64,000 bases of DNA, taken from assembly GCA_016946835.1 (NCBI GenBank), contig JACVTC010000076.1, positions 82,501 to 146,500 on the forward strand, in the 5' to 3' direction. This DNA is from Neocallimastix lanati (nom. inval.) (Eukaryota > Neocallimastigomycota > Neocallimastigomycetes > Neocallimastigales > Neocallimastigaceae). The notes below the pieces were generated by a model, which made no database searches, had not been told where the DNA came from, and saw only the letters and a program-made list of their open reading frames with translations. Below, one piece after another: positions 1-22,866 of the stretch (its first letter is position 1; the number at the start of each line of letters is the position of its first letter). Both the position numbers and the translations under genes were made by a program.

Positions 1-1
1 A

Positions 2-10291
<10,290 letters not shown>

Positions 10292-10301
10292 TTAATTATA
10301 A

Positions 10302-10356
<55 letters not shown>

Positions 10357-10542
10357 AAAAATAAAAATAAAAATAAAAATATAAAAAAAAAAAAATAAAA
10401 AACTTTAAAAAGACCAACCTAATAAAATATATAAATATTATAATTACTATAAAAATAATAATAAAAGCGATAAATATTAATAATAATTAATATCAATTTT
10501 TATTAAAAATTTTATTAGATTAATTAATAATACCAATTTTTT

Positions 10543-10580
<38 letters not shown>

Positions 10581-11040
10581 TTATAATTTAATATTTAATG
10601 ATACATTTAATCTTTTTTTATTATATTTATATAAAATTATTTATTAGTCTAATAACTTGCATTCTTTACCCAAACAATAAAATAAAATAAAATACAAAAA
10701 GTTTATAAAAATAATAATAATAATTAATAATAATGATTTTAATAATAATACATTTAAAAAATAATAAAAATAATAAAATAAAAACATTAATATATAAAAT
10801 TAATTTTATATATTTTAAATAAATATAAATATAATATTATAATAATATGTATATTTATAAAAATAAAAATAAAAACAAAAGCAAAATTAAAATTATAATA
10901 AATAAATAAATAAAACAAAACTTTTTGTTTTATTTATTTTAATTAAGAGCAAAGAGCTTCTTTATATATATATAAAATTTGAATATGTATCATTTCACAT
11001 TTCACAATGTAGCTTGATATTTTTTTAATTAATTGCCACA
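10292..11040. other. Cyclase 3' flank, no gene seen
   Basis: Starts with poly(A) of about 47 nt just after the cyclase stop, then TA repeats and A/T-only sequence. No open frame with coding character was seen on either strand. Confidence 0.6.
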
Positions 11041-11057
11041 TTATATAATTTTTTTAG

Positions 11058-11132
11058 CCAATAAATAAATAATTAAATAAATAATTAAATAAATAATTAA
11101 ATAAATAATTAAATAAATAATTAAATAAATAA
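11058..11132. repeat. 13-bp tandem repeat
   Basis: Five to six copies of a 13-bp unit (AAATAAATAATTA and rotations). Frames through it, and through the next array, are artefacts of repeat periodicity. Confidence 0.75.
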
Positions 11133-11189
11133 TAAAAATCATTTTTGAAATGAAGTCTTTAAATATTTTATTATAAAATATTTTTAAAT

Positions 11190-11539
11190 AAATAAATAAC
11201 AAATAGTAAATAGTAAATAGTAAATAGTAAATAGTAAATAATAAATAATAAATAATAACAAATAACAAATATAATAAATAATAAATAATAAATAATAACA
11301 AATAACAAATATAATAAATAATAAATAATAAATAATAACAAATAACAAATATAATAAATAATAAATAATAAATAATAACAAATAACAAATATAATAAATA
11401 ATAAATAATAAATAATAAATAATAACAAATATAATAAATAATAAATAATAAATAATAACAAATAACAAATATAATAAATAATAAATAATAAATAATAATA
11501 AATAACAAATATAATAAATAATAAATAATAACAAATAAG
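11190..11539. repeat. 40-bp tandem array
   Basis: After a short GTAAATA array, a 40-bp unit (AATAACAAATATAATAAATA followed by a 20-bp AATA-rich half) recurs about seven times with small length variants up to 11539. The minus-strand frames of 96 to 174 codons across it are Leu/Ile/Tyr periodic products of the repeat and are not called as genes. Confidence 0.8.
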
Positions 11540-11640
11540 GTGTGGCGCATTTCGCCAAATTGCATTTCGCCAGGTTGCGTTTCGCCAATTTTTTTGAAAG
11601 CATGTGGCGTATTAAAAAATGTGGCATTTCGCCAAATTGA
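11539..11640. repeat. GC-richer repeat block with TTTCGCCA units (copy 1)
   Basis: Contains four copies of a word built on GCATTTCGCCAA within 100 bp, plus GTGGCG twice, including GTGGCGTATTA. Its base composition stands out sharply from the A/T desert. Inverted, diverged relatives lie at 12191-12266 and 12748-12791. Confidence 0.7.
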
Positions 11641-12190
11641 GAATTATTAAATAAATAAATAAATAAATAAAATTAAATATTTTTAATATTGATGTATTTA
11701 TATTTTTGAAGTAAAATATTAAAATATATCTTTATAATTAAATATTATAAATTATTATTTTATTACTATTTTACGAAATATTAAAATATATAATAATAAT
11801 TTTTTTAATAGTAAAAATTATTTTAAAAAGAGAATAAATGAATAAATACAATAATTATTAAAGTATTTTTAATCTTTATTAGATTAGGTTAGCTTAAGAA
11901 CATTAAAATATATTTTTATGATAAAATATTATTATTTTAAAAATATATTTTTATAATTAAAATATTGTTATAATATTATTTTTTTACAAAATATTAAAAT
12001 ATATCTTTATAATTAAATTTATTTTTATAATTAAATATTATTAATCATTATTTTATTTTAAAAAATATCTATAGTTAATTATAAAATATAATAAAAACAA
12101 GTTAAAAAAAAATTATTTTGAATTTTTATTTATTTAAAAAAATTATTTTGAATTTTTATTTATTTATTTATTCATTTATTTATATCAATA

Positions 12191-12266
12191 AGCCACTTGT
12201 CGAAATGCAACTTGGGGAAATGCAACATTTTAATAATACGCCACTTTGGCGAAATGCAACTCTCCC
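12191..12266 (-). repeat. GC-richer repeat block, inverted copy 2
   Basis: On the minus strand it reads GAGTTGCATTTCGCCAAAG, then GTGGCGTATTA, then two more GCATTTC words, then GTGGCTT. It is the inverted relative of the block at 11539-11640, so the 730 bp between them is bracketed by imperfect inverted repeats. Confidence 0.65.
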
Positions 12267-12747
12267 AAATAAATAATAAATAATAAGTAATAAATAAATA
12301 AATAAATATTTTATTTTTCTAATTAAAAAAAATTGAATAATTAACACTAATTTTTTATTCAGAATAAATATAAATATTTCAAATATTAAGCAATAAAAAA
12401 ATATTTTCATTTATACTTCATATCTTCATATTACTGTTATATTAAAAAATTATATATTATTAATTCTGAATAATAAATAATTATATATATAGAATATTAA
12501 TATTTTATATGGTTATTTTTATTATTAAAATCAATATCACTATTTTATAGTTTTTTTATTATTAATATCGATATCAATATGTTATATAGTTTTTTTTATT
12601 TTATTAAAATTTTAATAATAAAATAAAACTAAAAATTGATAAAATACAAAAGAGTAATAATAAAACATTTTTAATATATTTATTTTTTTTTTTTTTTTAA
12701 TATTTTTTATTTATTTATTAATTTTATTTATTTTTTATAAAAATTTA

Positions 12748-12791
12748 AGCCACATTGTGCGAAATTCTCTATTGCCAAATGCACACCTCCC
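12748..12791 (-). repeat. GC-richer repeat block, inverted copy 3 (diverged)
   Basis: On the minus strand: GGGAGGTGTGCATTTGGCAA, then a stretch ending GTGGCTTA. It shares GGGAG, TGCATTT and GTGGCTT with copy 2 and seems an older copy. Confidence 0.5.
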
Positions 12792-13549
12792 ATAAAATAT
12801 ATATATTCAATAATAATTTTCAAATACTTTTTTCTATAATATATAATGATTACTAATATTTAAAAAACAATCATGAATATTATTTTGATTATATGAATCT
12901 TTTAATAGTAATTTATTTTAAGAAAAAATAAAACAAATAAAATTTTTTTTTCTTCTTTTAATATACTTTCATTATAAGTTAAATTTATAATAGAAAATTT
13001 ATCTCCATTTAAATCTGTTTATTATACACATTAATATAAAGATAAATTTTTTTATAATATGACATTTTAAAAAAAAAATACTTTTAATAAGAAATAAGAC
13101 TAATTGGGTTAAATATTTTTACAAATAAAAGTTTATATATATATATATATATATATTAATTTCAGAATACTTCATCAATAAAGAATATATCAACAATAAA
13201 TTAAATACATTAAGAACAGTTATTATGATATAGAATAGTTAATATCTATAGATATTAATTATTGTAAATTGAATATGTATTAGAAGTGTTATTGCTAATA
13301 ATAATACTAATGGTAATAAATGAATTGTTAATTGAATGTGTTGCATTACTGAACGTAGCTAATGAATAAAAATTTAGTTCATAATTTGACGCCCCACATT
13401 TTTATTTTTTTTTTAAATAATTGTAAATAAATAAATAAATAAATAAAAATAGAAATAAATATAAAGGGTTAATTTTTTGTTTTTTTTTAAAAAAAAAACA
13501 AAAAAATTTTCTCATTAACACATTATTTATAATTGTTAGCATTAAAAAA

Positions 13550-13581
<32 letters not shown>

Positions 13582-13719
13582 TAAAAAAAATAAACACAAA
13601 TAAATAAAATTAATAAAAAAAAATAAATAAATAAATTAAATAAATAAATAATAAATTATAAAAAATTAAACTAAATAAATAAATAATACAAAATTAAATA
13701 AATTTTATTTTTAACCATC

Positions 13720-14896
13720 AAAAAATAAAAAATGGTCCAAAAATTGAAAAAAGTGAAACAAATTAATTATAAATATAAAATATAAATATAATTTATCAAG
13801 AACAAAGAAGGATAATTCAAAAGTATATAGTTGTTCTGAATATAAAATATTATATAAATGTAAATCTTTCATTATTTTAAACGATATAAAAGTAGATCCT
13901 AAAATATGAAAGTTTTTACTTAATCATCGGAAAAAAAGAATTTGATGTGTCTATATCAAGTGCGAAACATAAATTTAAAAATAAAATTAGACAAAGTTCA
14001 GCTCCTTTTTTGATATAAAACCAAAACCCACATTTAATAAAATTTCTCAAAAAATGGGATTTATATGTCCTGAATATAATACAATTAAATCCAAAATATC
14101 AAGAAATATAAAAAAGCAACTACCTCCTGATGTAAAAACTTTTGATGAAATTCCAAATTAATCAGAATATTATAAAACAAAAAAAAAAGAGTTGAATGCT
14201 TTGTAATATTCAAAAATTCAAATATAATAATTTTTCAATCTCCATTTCAAGCTGAATTATTTTCGAAATATAATGATACATTTGCAGATAGAACATTTTT
14301 TGTAGTACCAAAATTTAGTTATCGAATTTTCATTACCAGAACTTATATTCAAAAAATTGAATTATGTTTACACTACTTCTTTTTGTATATTAAATAAAGA
14401 GCAAACAACTTATAAAATATTATTAGAAGAAATAAAAAAAATTCTAGTAAACTTTATACTATTTTAAAATGCATAAAAAAATTTCATTGTGATTTTGAAA
14501 TAAAAAAAAAATTTTTTTTTCATATATAAAATAAATATTAAATATTGTGTTTTTCACTATAAAAATGCATTAGAAAAAAAATAAAAATAAAATATGTTTT
14601 AATGAAGTGGAAAATAATAACGATTTGTATATTTATTATTAAGCATTTTTCTAACTTTCTTTTTACAAACCCTAAATATATAATTGATATTTATAATATT
14701 ATTAAAATTGAATGTCATGAACATTATTATGTCCGATTTTTTTGGAATTTTTAGACTATTTTGAAAAAACCTATTTGAAAAGCTATAAAATCGAATATTG
14801 GAATTATTATAATAAGATAGATCATATAATAAATAATGCTTCAGAATCTTATAACAATTACTTAAAGAATATAGTTTCAAAAAAAAATGGAAATTT

Positions 14897-14935
<39 letters not shown>
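13720..14935 (+). pseudogene. Decayed FLYWCH/MULE-type transposase
   Basis: Plus-strand fragments, broken by stops and frameshifts, line up in order with a FLYWCH zinc-finger and MULE transposase protein. A Cys-containing segment near 13790-13900 reads YSCSEYKILYKCKS. A segment near 14222-14395 reads FQSPFQAELFSKY, then FADRTFFVVPKFSY, which corresponds to the MULE core start (usual DGTF, here DRTF). A segment at 14742-14890 reads FLDYFEKTYLK, then YYNKIDHIINNASESYN, the conserved C-terminal block. A poly(A) run follows at 14901-14932. No continuous frame remains, so it is inactive. The identification rests on remembered family motifs. Confidence 0.6.
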
Positions 14936-14936
<1 letters not shown>

Positions 14937-15608
14937 TAAAAATGGTTTCATTGAATAATGATTCGAATGTTTTTAATGATTTAAATACTATTTTATTATT
15001 TATTAAAAAATTAAATATTAATAAATTTTACATATCAAAAAAATTTTCTCATAAACACTTATTCTTTTTTCTTTTTTTGAAGTTAAGAATTATAAATAAA
15101 CCCTAAATAAAATAAATAATGAAAAATAAATATATTTTTATTTTTAACCATTAAAAAATAGTAAAAAAAAATTAAAATATAAACGAATTAAAAAAATAAG
15201 ATTTAGATAAGTAATCTTCATTTAAAATATATATAATTAATACTTAAAATGCAACTCTTGTTAATTATTATTGACATTACTAAAATCATTAAGGGTTAGG
15301 TTATTATAATTAAATTCAAATTCATATGATTCTGTTTAAAGTTTTAATAATAATAATAATAAAAAAAAAAAGTTTTTATTATATTTTATAAAAAGAATAT
15401 TATAATTACATATCCATACTATTAGATAATATTAAATAATATATGAATATGAATTTCTTAGTTTCAAAATAAAAAATTAAATAATTTTTTTTTGAAACTA
15501 ACTAGAATATATTACATTTTAAAATATCTTCAAAATATGTAAAAATTAAAAAAAAAAATTAAAGATTAAATTAAAAATAACAGTAGAAATTTATTATTAA
15601 TTTTTAAT

Positions 15609-15946
15609 ATTCATATTTATTATACTATTCATATTTATTATACTATTCATATTTATTATACTATTCATATTTATTATACTATTCATATTTATTATGCTAT
15701 TCATATTTATTATACTATTCATATTTATTATACTATTCATATTTATTATACTATTCATATTTATTATACTATTCATATTTATTATACTATTCATATTTAT
15801 TATACTATTCATATTTATTATACTATTCATATTTATTATACTATTCATATTTATTATACTATTCATATTTATTATACTATTCATATTTATTATACTATTC
15901 ATATTTATTATACTATTCATATTTATTATACTATTCATATTTATTA
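15609..15946. repeat. 18-bp tandem repeat, about 19 copies
   Basis: The unit ATTCATATTTATTATACT is repeated about 18.8 times with a single visible substitution (near 15697). Because 18 is divisible by three, it yields artificial frames on both strands (NMNSII on minus). It is treated as a minisatellite. Confidence 0.9.
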
Positions 15947-16218
15947 GATTAATATTAATCAAATTCTATTTTGTTATTATTATAATAATTTTTATATTCA
16001 ACTAAGAAAAAAAATACATATATTTATATATATTTTATAATATTTAATAATATTATGCTATTAAATTTAATTTTTTTTATTTATTTATTTAAACTAGATT
16101 TATTAGGAGTAAAACTTTCAACCTTTACCTTTATTTAATAAAATTTATTAAAAAAAATTAAAAAAAAAATAATTTTATAGAATTTATTATATTATAATAA
16201 ATTATAATAAATATTAAA

Positions 16219-17067
16219 TTTTTATGGCATGTATTACATTACATTACATTTACAAAGTTCTGTGAAATATTTCAATCTTTTAAATTCTTTTTAAATTGAT
16301 TTAAATTTTTTTATTATTATTATTATTTTTTTTTGTATAATTTTTTATTTTTTTCTTTTTTTTTTTAAATTATTTAAATTAAACTTTGTGTAACATTACA
16401 TGATTTCATTATTAATTAAAATTTCTAATTATATAAAATTTTAATTAGCGGTAAGTAGAAATTTATATTAATAAAAAAAATTAAAGTTGTGTAAATTATT
16501 AATCTTAGCTTTTAATTTTATTTAATATTAAATGATTTTCATTTTTAAAAAGAAAAGCGCCGTTTCTAATAAATGAAGAGATAGAAATAATTATTATTGG
16601 TTTAAAAAAAAAATTTAATATTATATATATGTTTAAGATTGAGTTAATTAATTTAATAATTATAAAAAATAAATAAATAAATAAATAGATAAATAAATAA
16701 ATAATAATAAATAAATAATAATAAATAAATAGATAAATAAATAGATAAATAAATAGATAAATAAATAAATAAATAAATAAATTAAAAATGTATAACTTTT
16801 TTTTTTTTTATAAATAAATCATAATTAAACAATATATATATAAATACATAAAAATATATATATATATAATTTATTAATAATAAATTAAAAGATTTAATAA
16901 TTTGATCTTTTGGTTAATAAATATATTTTTGACTTTTGTATATATACAAATAATATATTTTTTTATTTTCCTTTCTTTTATTTATGGATGTGAAGTATAA
17001 AATAAGATTTAAAAGACCTTGAAATACTAAAAGACTATCAATAAGTTAAAATTACATGCCATAAAAA
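16219..17067. repeat. Segment bounded by a 15-bp perfect inverted repeat
   Basis: TTTTTATGGCATGTA at 16219-16233 is matched by its exact reverse complement at 17053-17067. The 820 bp between carries no frame. It could be the footprint of a small non-autonomous DNA element. No target-site duplication was established. Confidence 0.3.
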
Positions 17068-17284
17068 CATTTTAATAGTTCTACTGATTCAAATTATATA
17101 TATATATAATAAAAAAGAAAAAACAAAATATATATATAAAAAAAAGTAAATAGTAAAGTAGTATAAAAGAGATTGAAGTATTAATCAAAATTGAAATAAT
17201 AGTAAAAGTCTAATTTATTTAATGGATGGTATGAATAATATCGAATCAAATTACAAATTAAATTAAAATTAAATAAATAAAAAA

Positions 17285-17580
17285 AAATTAATAATAAATA
17301 AATAAATAAATATAAATATAAATAAATAAATATATATAAATATAAATAAATAAATATAAATATAAATATTAAAATATTAATAAATAAATAAATATAAATA
17401 TAAATAAATAAATATAAATATAAATAAATAAATATAAATATAAATAAATAAATATAAATATAAATAAATAAATAAATATAAATATAAATAAATAAATATA
17501 AATATAAATAAATAAATAAATATAAATATAAATAAATAAATATAAATATAAATAAATAAATAAATATAAATATTAAATAT
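17285..17580. repeat. AAATATAAATA tandem array
   Basis: Alternating AAATA and TATAAATA blocks form an 18-22-bp period array across 290 bp. No coding content. Confidence 0.75.
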
Positions 17581-17654
17581 TAAATATTTATATATAAAAT
17601 TACAAGAAATTAAAAGAAAATTAGAAAAATAATAATTTTATATATAATTAATAT

Positions 17655-17815
17655 GAAAAATTAAAAAAGATAAAAAAAAAATTAAAAGAAAAATTAAAAA
17701 AGATAAAAGATAAAAAAAGAAAAAATAAAAAGAAAAATTAAAAAAGATAAAAGATAAAAAAAGAAAAAATAAAAAGAAAAATTAAAAAAGATAAAAGATA
17801 AAAAAAAAAAGAAAT
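17655..17815. repeat. Purine-rich tandem repeat
   Basis: A unit of about 60 bp, made of AAATTAAAAAAGATAAAAGA followed by A-runs and AAAAAGAA, is repeated two to three times. The strand is nearly all purine. Confidence 0.6.
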
Positions 17816-20800
17816 AAAAAAATTAAAAAGTTGAACTTTGAAAATAATAATTTTATATATAATTAATATAAATAATTAGAAAAGATAATGAGAACTTTTT
17901 TTTTTTTTTTTATTTTTTTATTTTTTGAATTTTATTATTTAATTGCTTTTTTTTTTTAAAAATAGAAAATAAAAAAAAAAAAACTTTTTGATTTTGACTA
18001 TGCATAGATTTTATAGATTTTAGTTAAATTGGTTATTAATATAGCTAAATGTTAAAAGTTTTCTATGGTATCTTTAATCAAAATATTACTTTGAGGCATT
18101 AAGACACAATTATTTTAAAAAATTGTATAATAAAATATATGAAATAGTTCTTTTTATTTTTTATTTTTATTATTTTTTATATATTTATTTATTTATTTTT
18201 TTTTTTAGAAAAAACCGTTATATATATTTTAATAATAATAATAATAATGATAATTATGTACTATTAAAATTTATAATTGTTTAAAATTTATTAATTATAA
18301 TAAATTATACTCATATTCACAAAATAATAAATAAATAATAAATAATTGAATAATTAAATAATTATTAAATAATTGAATAATAAATAATAAATAATTAAAT
18401 AATAAATAATAATTATTAAATAATTTATAATTATATCATTCCAAATATTTATTTTTATTTAATAATATTTATTAATGTTTATTAACAATTATTTTTATTT
18501 ATTAATATTTAATAATATTTAATGATATTTAATAATATTTAATGATATTTAATAATATTTAATGATATTTAATAATTTTTAATAATATTTATTAATGAAT
18601 AGTTTCTCTTTTCTCTTTCTGTTATTTCGTTGTTATTGTCATATGAAGTCACAAATTAACCTTTGGAACAAATGATTTCCTTCTAATTTGATTATTTACT
18701 TAGGGAGTTATTAAATTTTCTGTAAAAAAAAATATATATATATATTTATATATATTTTTTATTATGAAATTAATATTCTTTACGATAAAATTTCGACGTT
18801 GTACTAATATTCTTTTTTAATTTATTATGACTTTTTCATTAAAAGTTTTATTTAGTCAAATTATTTAATGACATTCGATTAATATTATGAATTATATAAA
18901 ATTTTTCTAAAATTAATATTGCATTATTATTATTAATAAAAATATATTGTTATATTATTTAAATATACATCCTATAAATCATGGAGTTCTTTTATTAATA
19001 TATATATTAAAAAATAAATAAATAAATAAATAATAAATACTAAATTAGCATATAAATGAATTTATTTTGTTTAAAAATATACCGCTAATAATCAATCCTA
19101 AAAAATAACAACCCATATTTATTAATTTTTTTTGTATATATATAAGATATTAATAATAAAATATCAATAATAAGATATCAATAATAAGATATCTATAATA
19201 AAATTTCTTTAATAATAAAATATCTATCATAATAAGATATCTATAATAATAATAATAAATGATAATAGAATATTTATTATAAATATTTTTAAAAATATAC
19301 AAATATCATATCATTTACTGTAATAATATATATATCTATAAAATAAATAACAAACTAATAATTAATAATAATCATTATAAAATAGATAACAAATTAATAA
19401 TTAATAATAATCATTATAAAATAAATAACAAACTAATAATTAATAATAATCATAAAATAAATAATTAATAATTAATAATAATCATTATAATATAGATTTC
19501 TATAATAATTAAACGGTATATCAAATATCAAACTAGTACATTGCCTAATTAGTGAACGGAATATTAATTTATTCAAATGAAAATTAAATTAAAAAATAAA
19601 AATATTCATATTTAATAGAAATAATAAAAATAAAAATATTTATTACTACATATAATATGAATATAAATAAAATATATAAAAACATAATTACAAAATTAAA
19701 ATAAATATATTATAAATAAATATATATATAAATAATTAAGACATATATATTATGATTAACTGTTACACTATGCTTTTATATATTAATTAAATAATTGTTT
19801 TTTTTTTTTTTTTTTTTTTTAATTTTAGTATTTCTTTTTTTTTTTTTTTTATTTATTTTTAATAATTTATTTTATTTTAGAAAAGACAATTCAATATTAA
19901 TTAAAGTTTATATCCTTTTAGTGTAAAAATTATTTAATTAAGAAAATAATTAAAAAAAAAAAAAGGTGTAGAATTTATATATATATAAAAATAAACATTT
20001 CAATTAATCAATATATAGTATTATACTGTATTATATTTAAAAATATTTATATATATGCTAATTAGAAACAAATATTAATTCTATTTATTAAATTAAATAA
20101 TTTATTATTAATTGTTATTAAACTATTATTATTATAATTAAATTTAATATAATTTGTAATCAGGATATAAAAATTTTATATTATAATATACATATATTTA
20201 AATAATATATTTAAATAATATTAGTGTATGTACATATATGTATAAATTTATTTGTAAAGTTAAAAAACCAGTTTTATTTTTATTTATAATATTTTTTATT
20301 TATTTTTTTCTTTTTTTTTTTATTTTTTTATTTTTTTTATTTTGTAAATAAATTGATATTTTAAAAGTAAAATTTAATCTATGAGAAATCAAAAATAATA
20401 AAGACTTTTATAAAGTATACTTCAAATTGTTTAAAAAAAATTCTATTGGAAAGAATTGAAAAATTTCATTTAATAAATATTTTCACAATTATAATATATA
20501 TAATATATCATATGAAATTAAAAGATAAATTGTAATATTTTTAATATTTTTAATAATCCAATTGATTGTTTAATTTTAAGCTGGAATCAATATCAGTATT
20601 ACATTATATATAAATAATTAAATATCTGTATATTTGCTTAAAATTAAATAATCATTTACTTTAAAGAACCAAAAAAGTAATATACATTATTTAATAAGAT
20701 ATAAAATATTTTCTTTATTATAATAAAATTAATTTTTATATTTTTTATTTTTATTTTTTTTTTATTTAATAATAATAATAATAATAAAAAAATAAAGTTT

Positions 20801-21066
20801 CGTAAATTGTAAATATATATAATATTAAACATATTAAAACTCTAATATAGAATTGTATATTTATTTCATTTTTGGTAAGATAAAAAATTTATTATTAAAT
20901 AAATTAATATAATTATTGATTCATATTTATTAAATTAAATCATAAATATTAAAATATATTATATATATTATATACTTTTTTTTTTTTTATATTTACATAT
21001 ATAAAGTTAAATTCATATTTCATTCAAATTTCTTTAACCCCATAAACAATAATAAAATATATAAAA
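17816..21066. other. Gene desert upstream of the membrane-protein gene
   Basis: A/T-only sequence with short direct repeats: AATAATATTTAATGAT around 18480-18600 and a 37-bp unit with AATTAATAATAATCATTATA around 19365-19490. Slightly GC-richer islands at 18600-18720 and 19520-19560 show no frame or RNA-like structure I can support. No tRNA or rRNA was recognised. Confidence 0.5.
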
Positions 21067-22831
21067 ATGAATTCAAAACTTTTTTATTTATGTATAATAG
21101 TTGTTGTTTTATTAATTCAAAATGGTTTATCACAAGGATATTATAATATACCAAATGTTAAAGTAATAAGTACAAATTCTAGAGATATTGAAAAACGTAA
21201 GAATGAAATATATTATAAATATGTTTTATCATTTATATATTTAATTGTTAATATAATAAATTTTAATGCAATTTTTTTTTTTTTTTTTTTTAATATTTTA
21301 ATTTTTAATTTTTTTTATAGAACTCAACGATGTTTTCGGTACATTAGCTGATGCATTTTTAAATGAACTTGAAAAAGTTAATATAAATAGTAATAGTTTA
21401 AATAATAAAAGCACTAATAGTTATAACAATAAAAATGGTAATAATTATAATATTAAGAATAATAATACTTTAGACAATAGAAAAAACAATAATAATGTTA
21501 ATAATGAAATAGAAAACTTAGAAGAAGAAAAAATAATTGATAAAGAAGATGATGATAATGAAACAACAATTACAAATAATTTAATAGATACACCTCAAGA
21601 AGAACCAAAACCACAACCATCTGTTGAAGCAGTTCCAATCACCCCTGTATCACCACAACCACCACAACCACCACAACCACCACAACCTTCTTCTGTAGAC
21701 CCAAAACCAACCGTGGTTGTACAACCAACTCAACCAGCTCCACCTCCACCATCACCTCCAGCTGTTGAAGCTGAGGAAGAAGAGGATATAGAAGCTAATG
21801 AGAATGAACCAGAAGATAACCAAGAAATTCAACCTAAACCAAATACAAATATATCTTCATCTAGTAATGGAAAAAGCAATAATAAAAGCAATAATAATAA
21901 TAGTAATAGTAGTAGTAATAGTTCAACTTCAACCTCAACTACTGGATCAAACCCAAATAATAATGGTAATAATAATTCAAATAATGTAAGTTCGGGACAA
22001 AATATTTCTTCTCCAAATTCTATTTCTTCTCCAAATTCCACTTCTTCTTCAAATTCTAATTCTTCTTCACAGATTTCAAATAATAATGAAGTCATACCAT
22101 CTACTAATACCAATACCAATATAGGTAATGTTGGTGCTGACAGTAACAGTAATATTCAAACAGATCAAACAAATACTGCAGTTCCTGCAGTGAATAATGC
22201 AGCGGTGAATCCAAATCAAAATGTTGTTCCTGAAATAACAAGTAATCCTAGTAATGATAATAATAAAGATAATGCAATTAAACCACCTTTATTAAGTCCA
22301 TCTGTTGATGGAGGTAAATCTGAAGAAGGTAAAAAGAAAGGTGGTTTTCTTTCAGTTGCAATTAAAGTTGTCATTGGTTTAGCTGTTGGTGGTATTTGCG
22401 TTGCAGGTTTAATTGTTGGAAAGAAAAAGTTTGGTAAGAAAGATGATGATGATGATGTATACAGTAACTTATTCACTCCCGAAAATGTAGCAACAACCAC
22501 AAATGTTAACAATAGTTATGGTATGAGCAACTATGAAGGCGTTGAAAGTACTGCAAAAATAAGTTATCAACCAATTGATAACTATTCACAAAAACTTAAA
22601 CCAAGTACCTACTTAAACCCATCTGTACCATCTCCAGTTCCACCTGAAAATACAGATTTTATTGATACTAATACTATTGAACCCCTTCCAAATCTTGTCA
22701 ATAAGGTAGATGTTGAATTACCAATATATAATATTAAAGAAGAAAATTATAATACTGTTGGTAGACCAATGGATGAAATGGATGCCGCTGCTTCATGGAA
22801 TCATAGGGATGATGAAGCCAATCGTCTTCTC

Positions 22832-22866
<35 letters not shown>

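Noticed and set aside
11041-11627. Leu/Tyr/Ile minus-strand frames of 96-174 codons
   Set aside because: Products of 13-bp and 40-bp tandem repeats with stop-free periodicity; no coding composition.
15295-15305. Telomere-like GGGTTAGG word
   Set aside because: A single partial copy in unique sequence; no tandem repeat.
15609-15946. CRISPR-like array
   Set aside because: Units are directly adjacent with no spacers, and the genome is eukaryotic.
15597-16005. Repetitive NMNSII (minus) and FIILFI (plus) proteins
   Set aside because: The 18-bp minisatellite is a multiple of three, so both strands are open by arithmetic. No promoter, start context or flanking exon.
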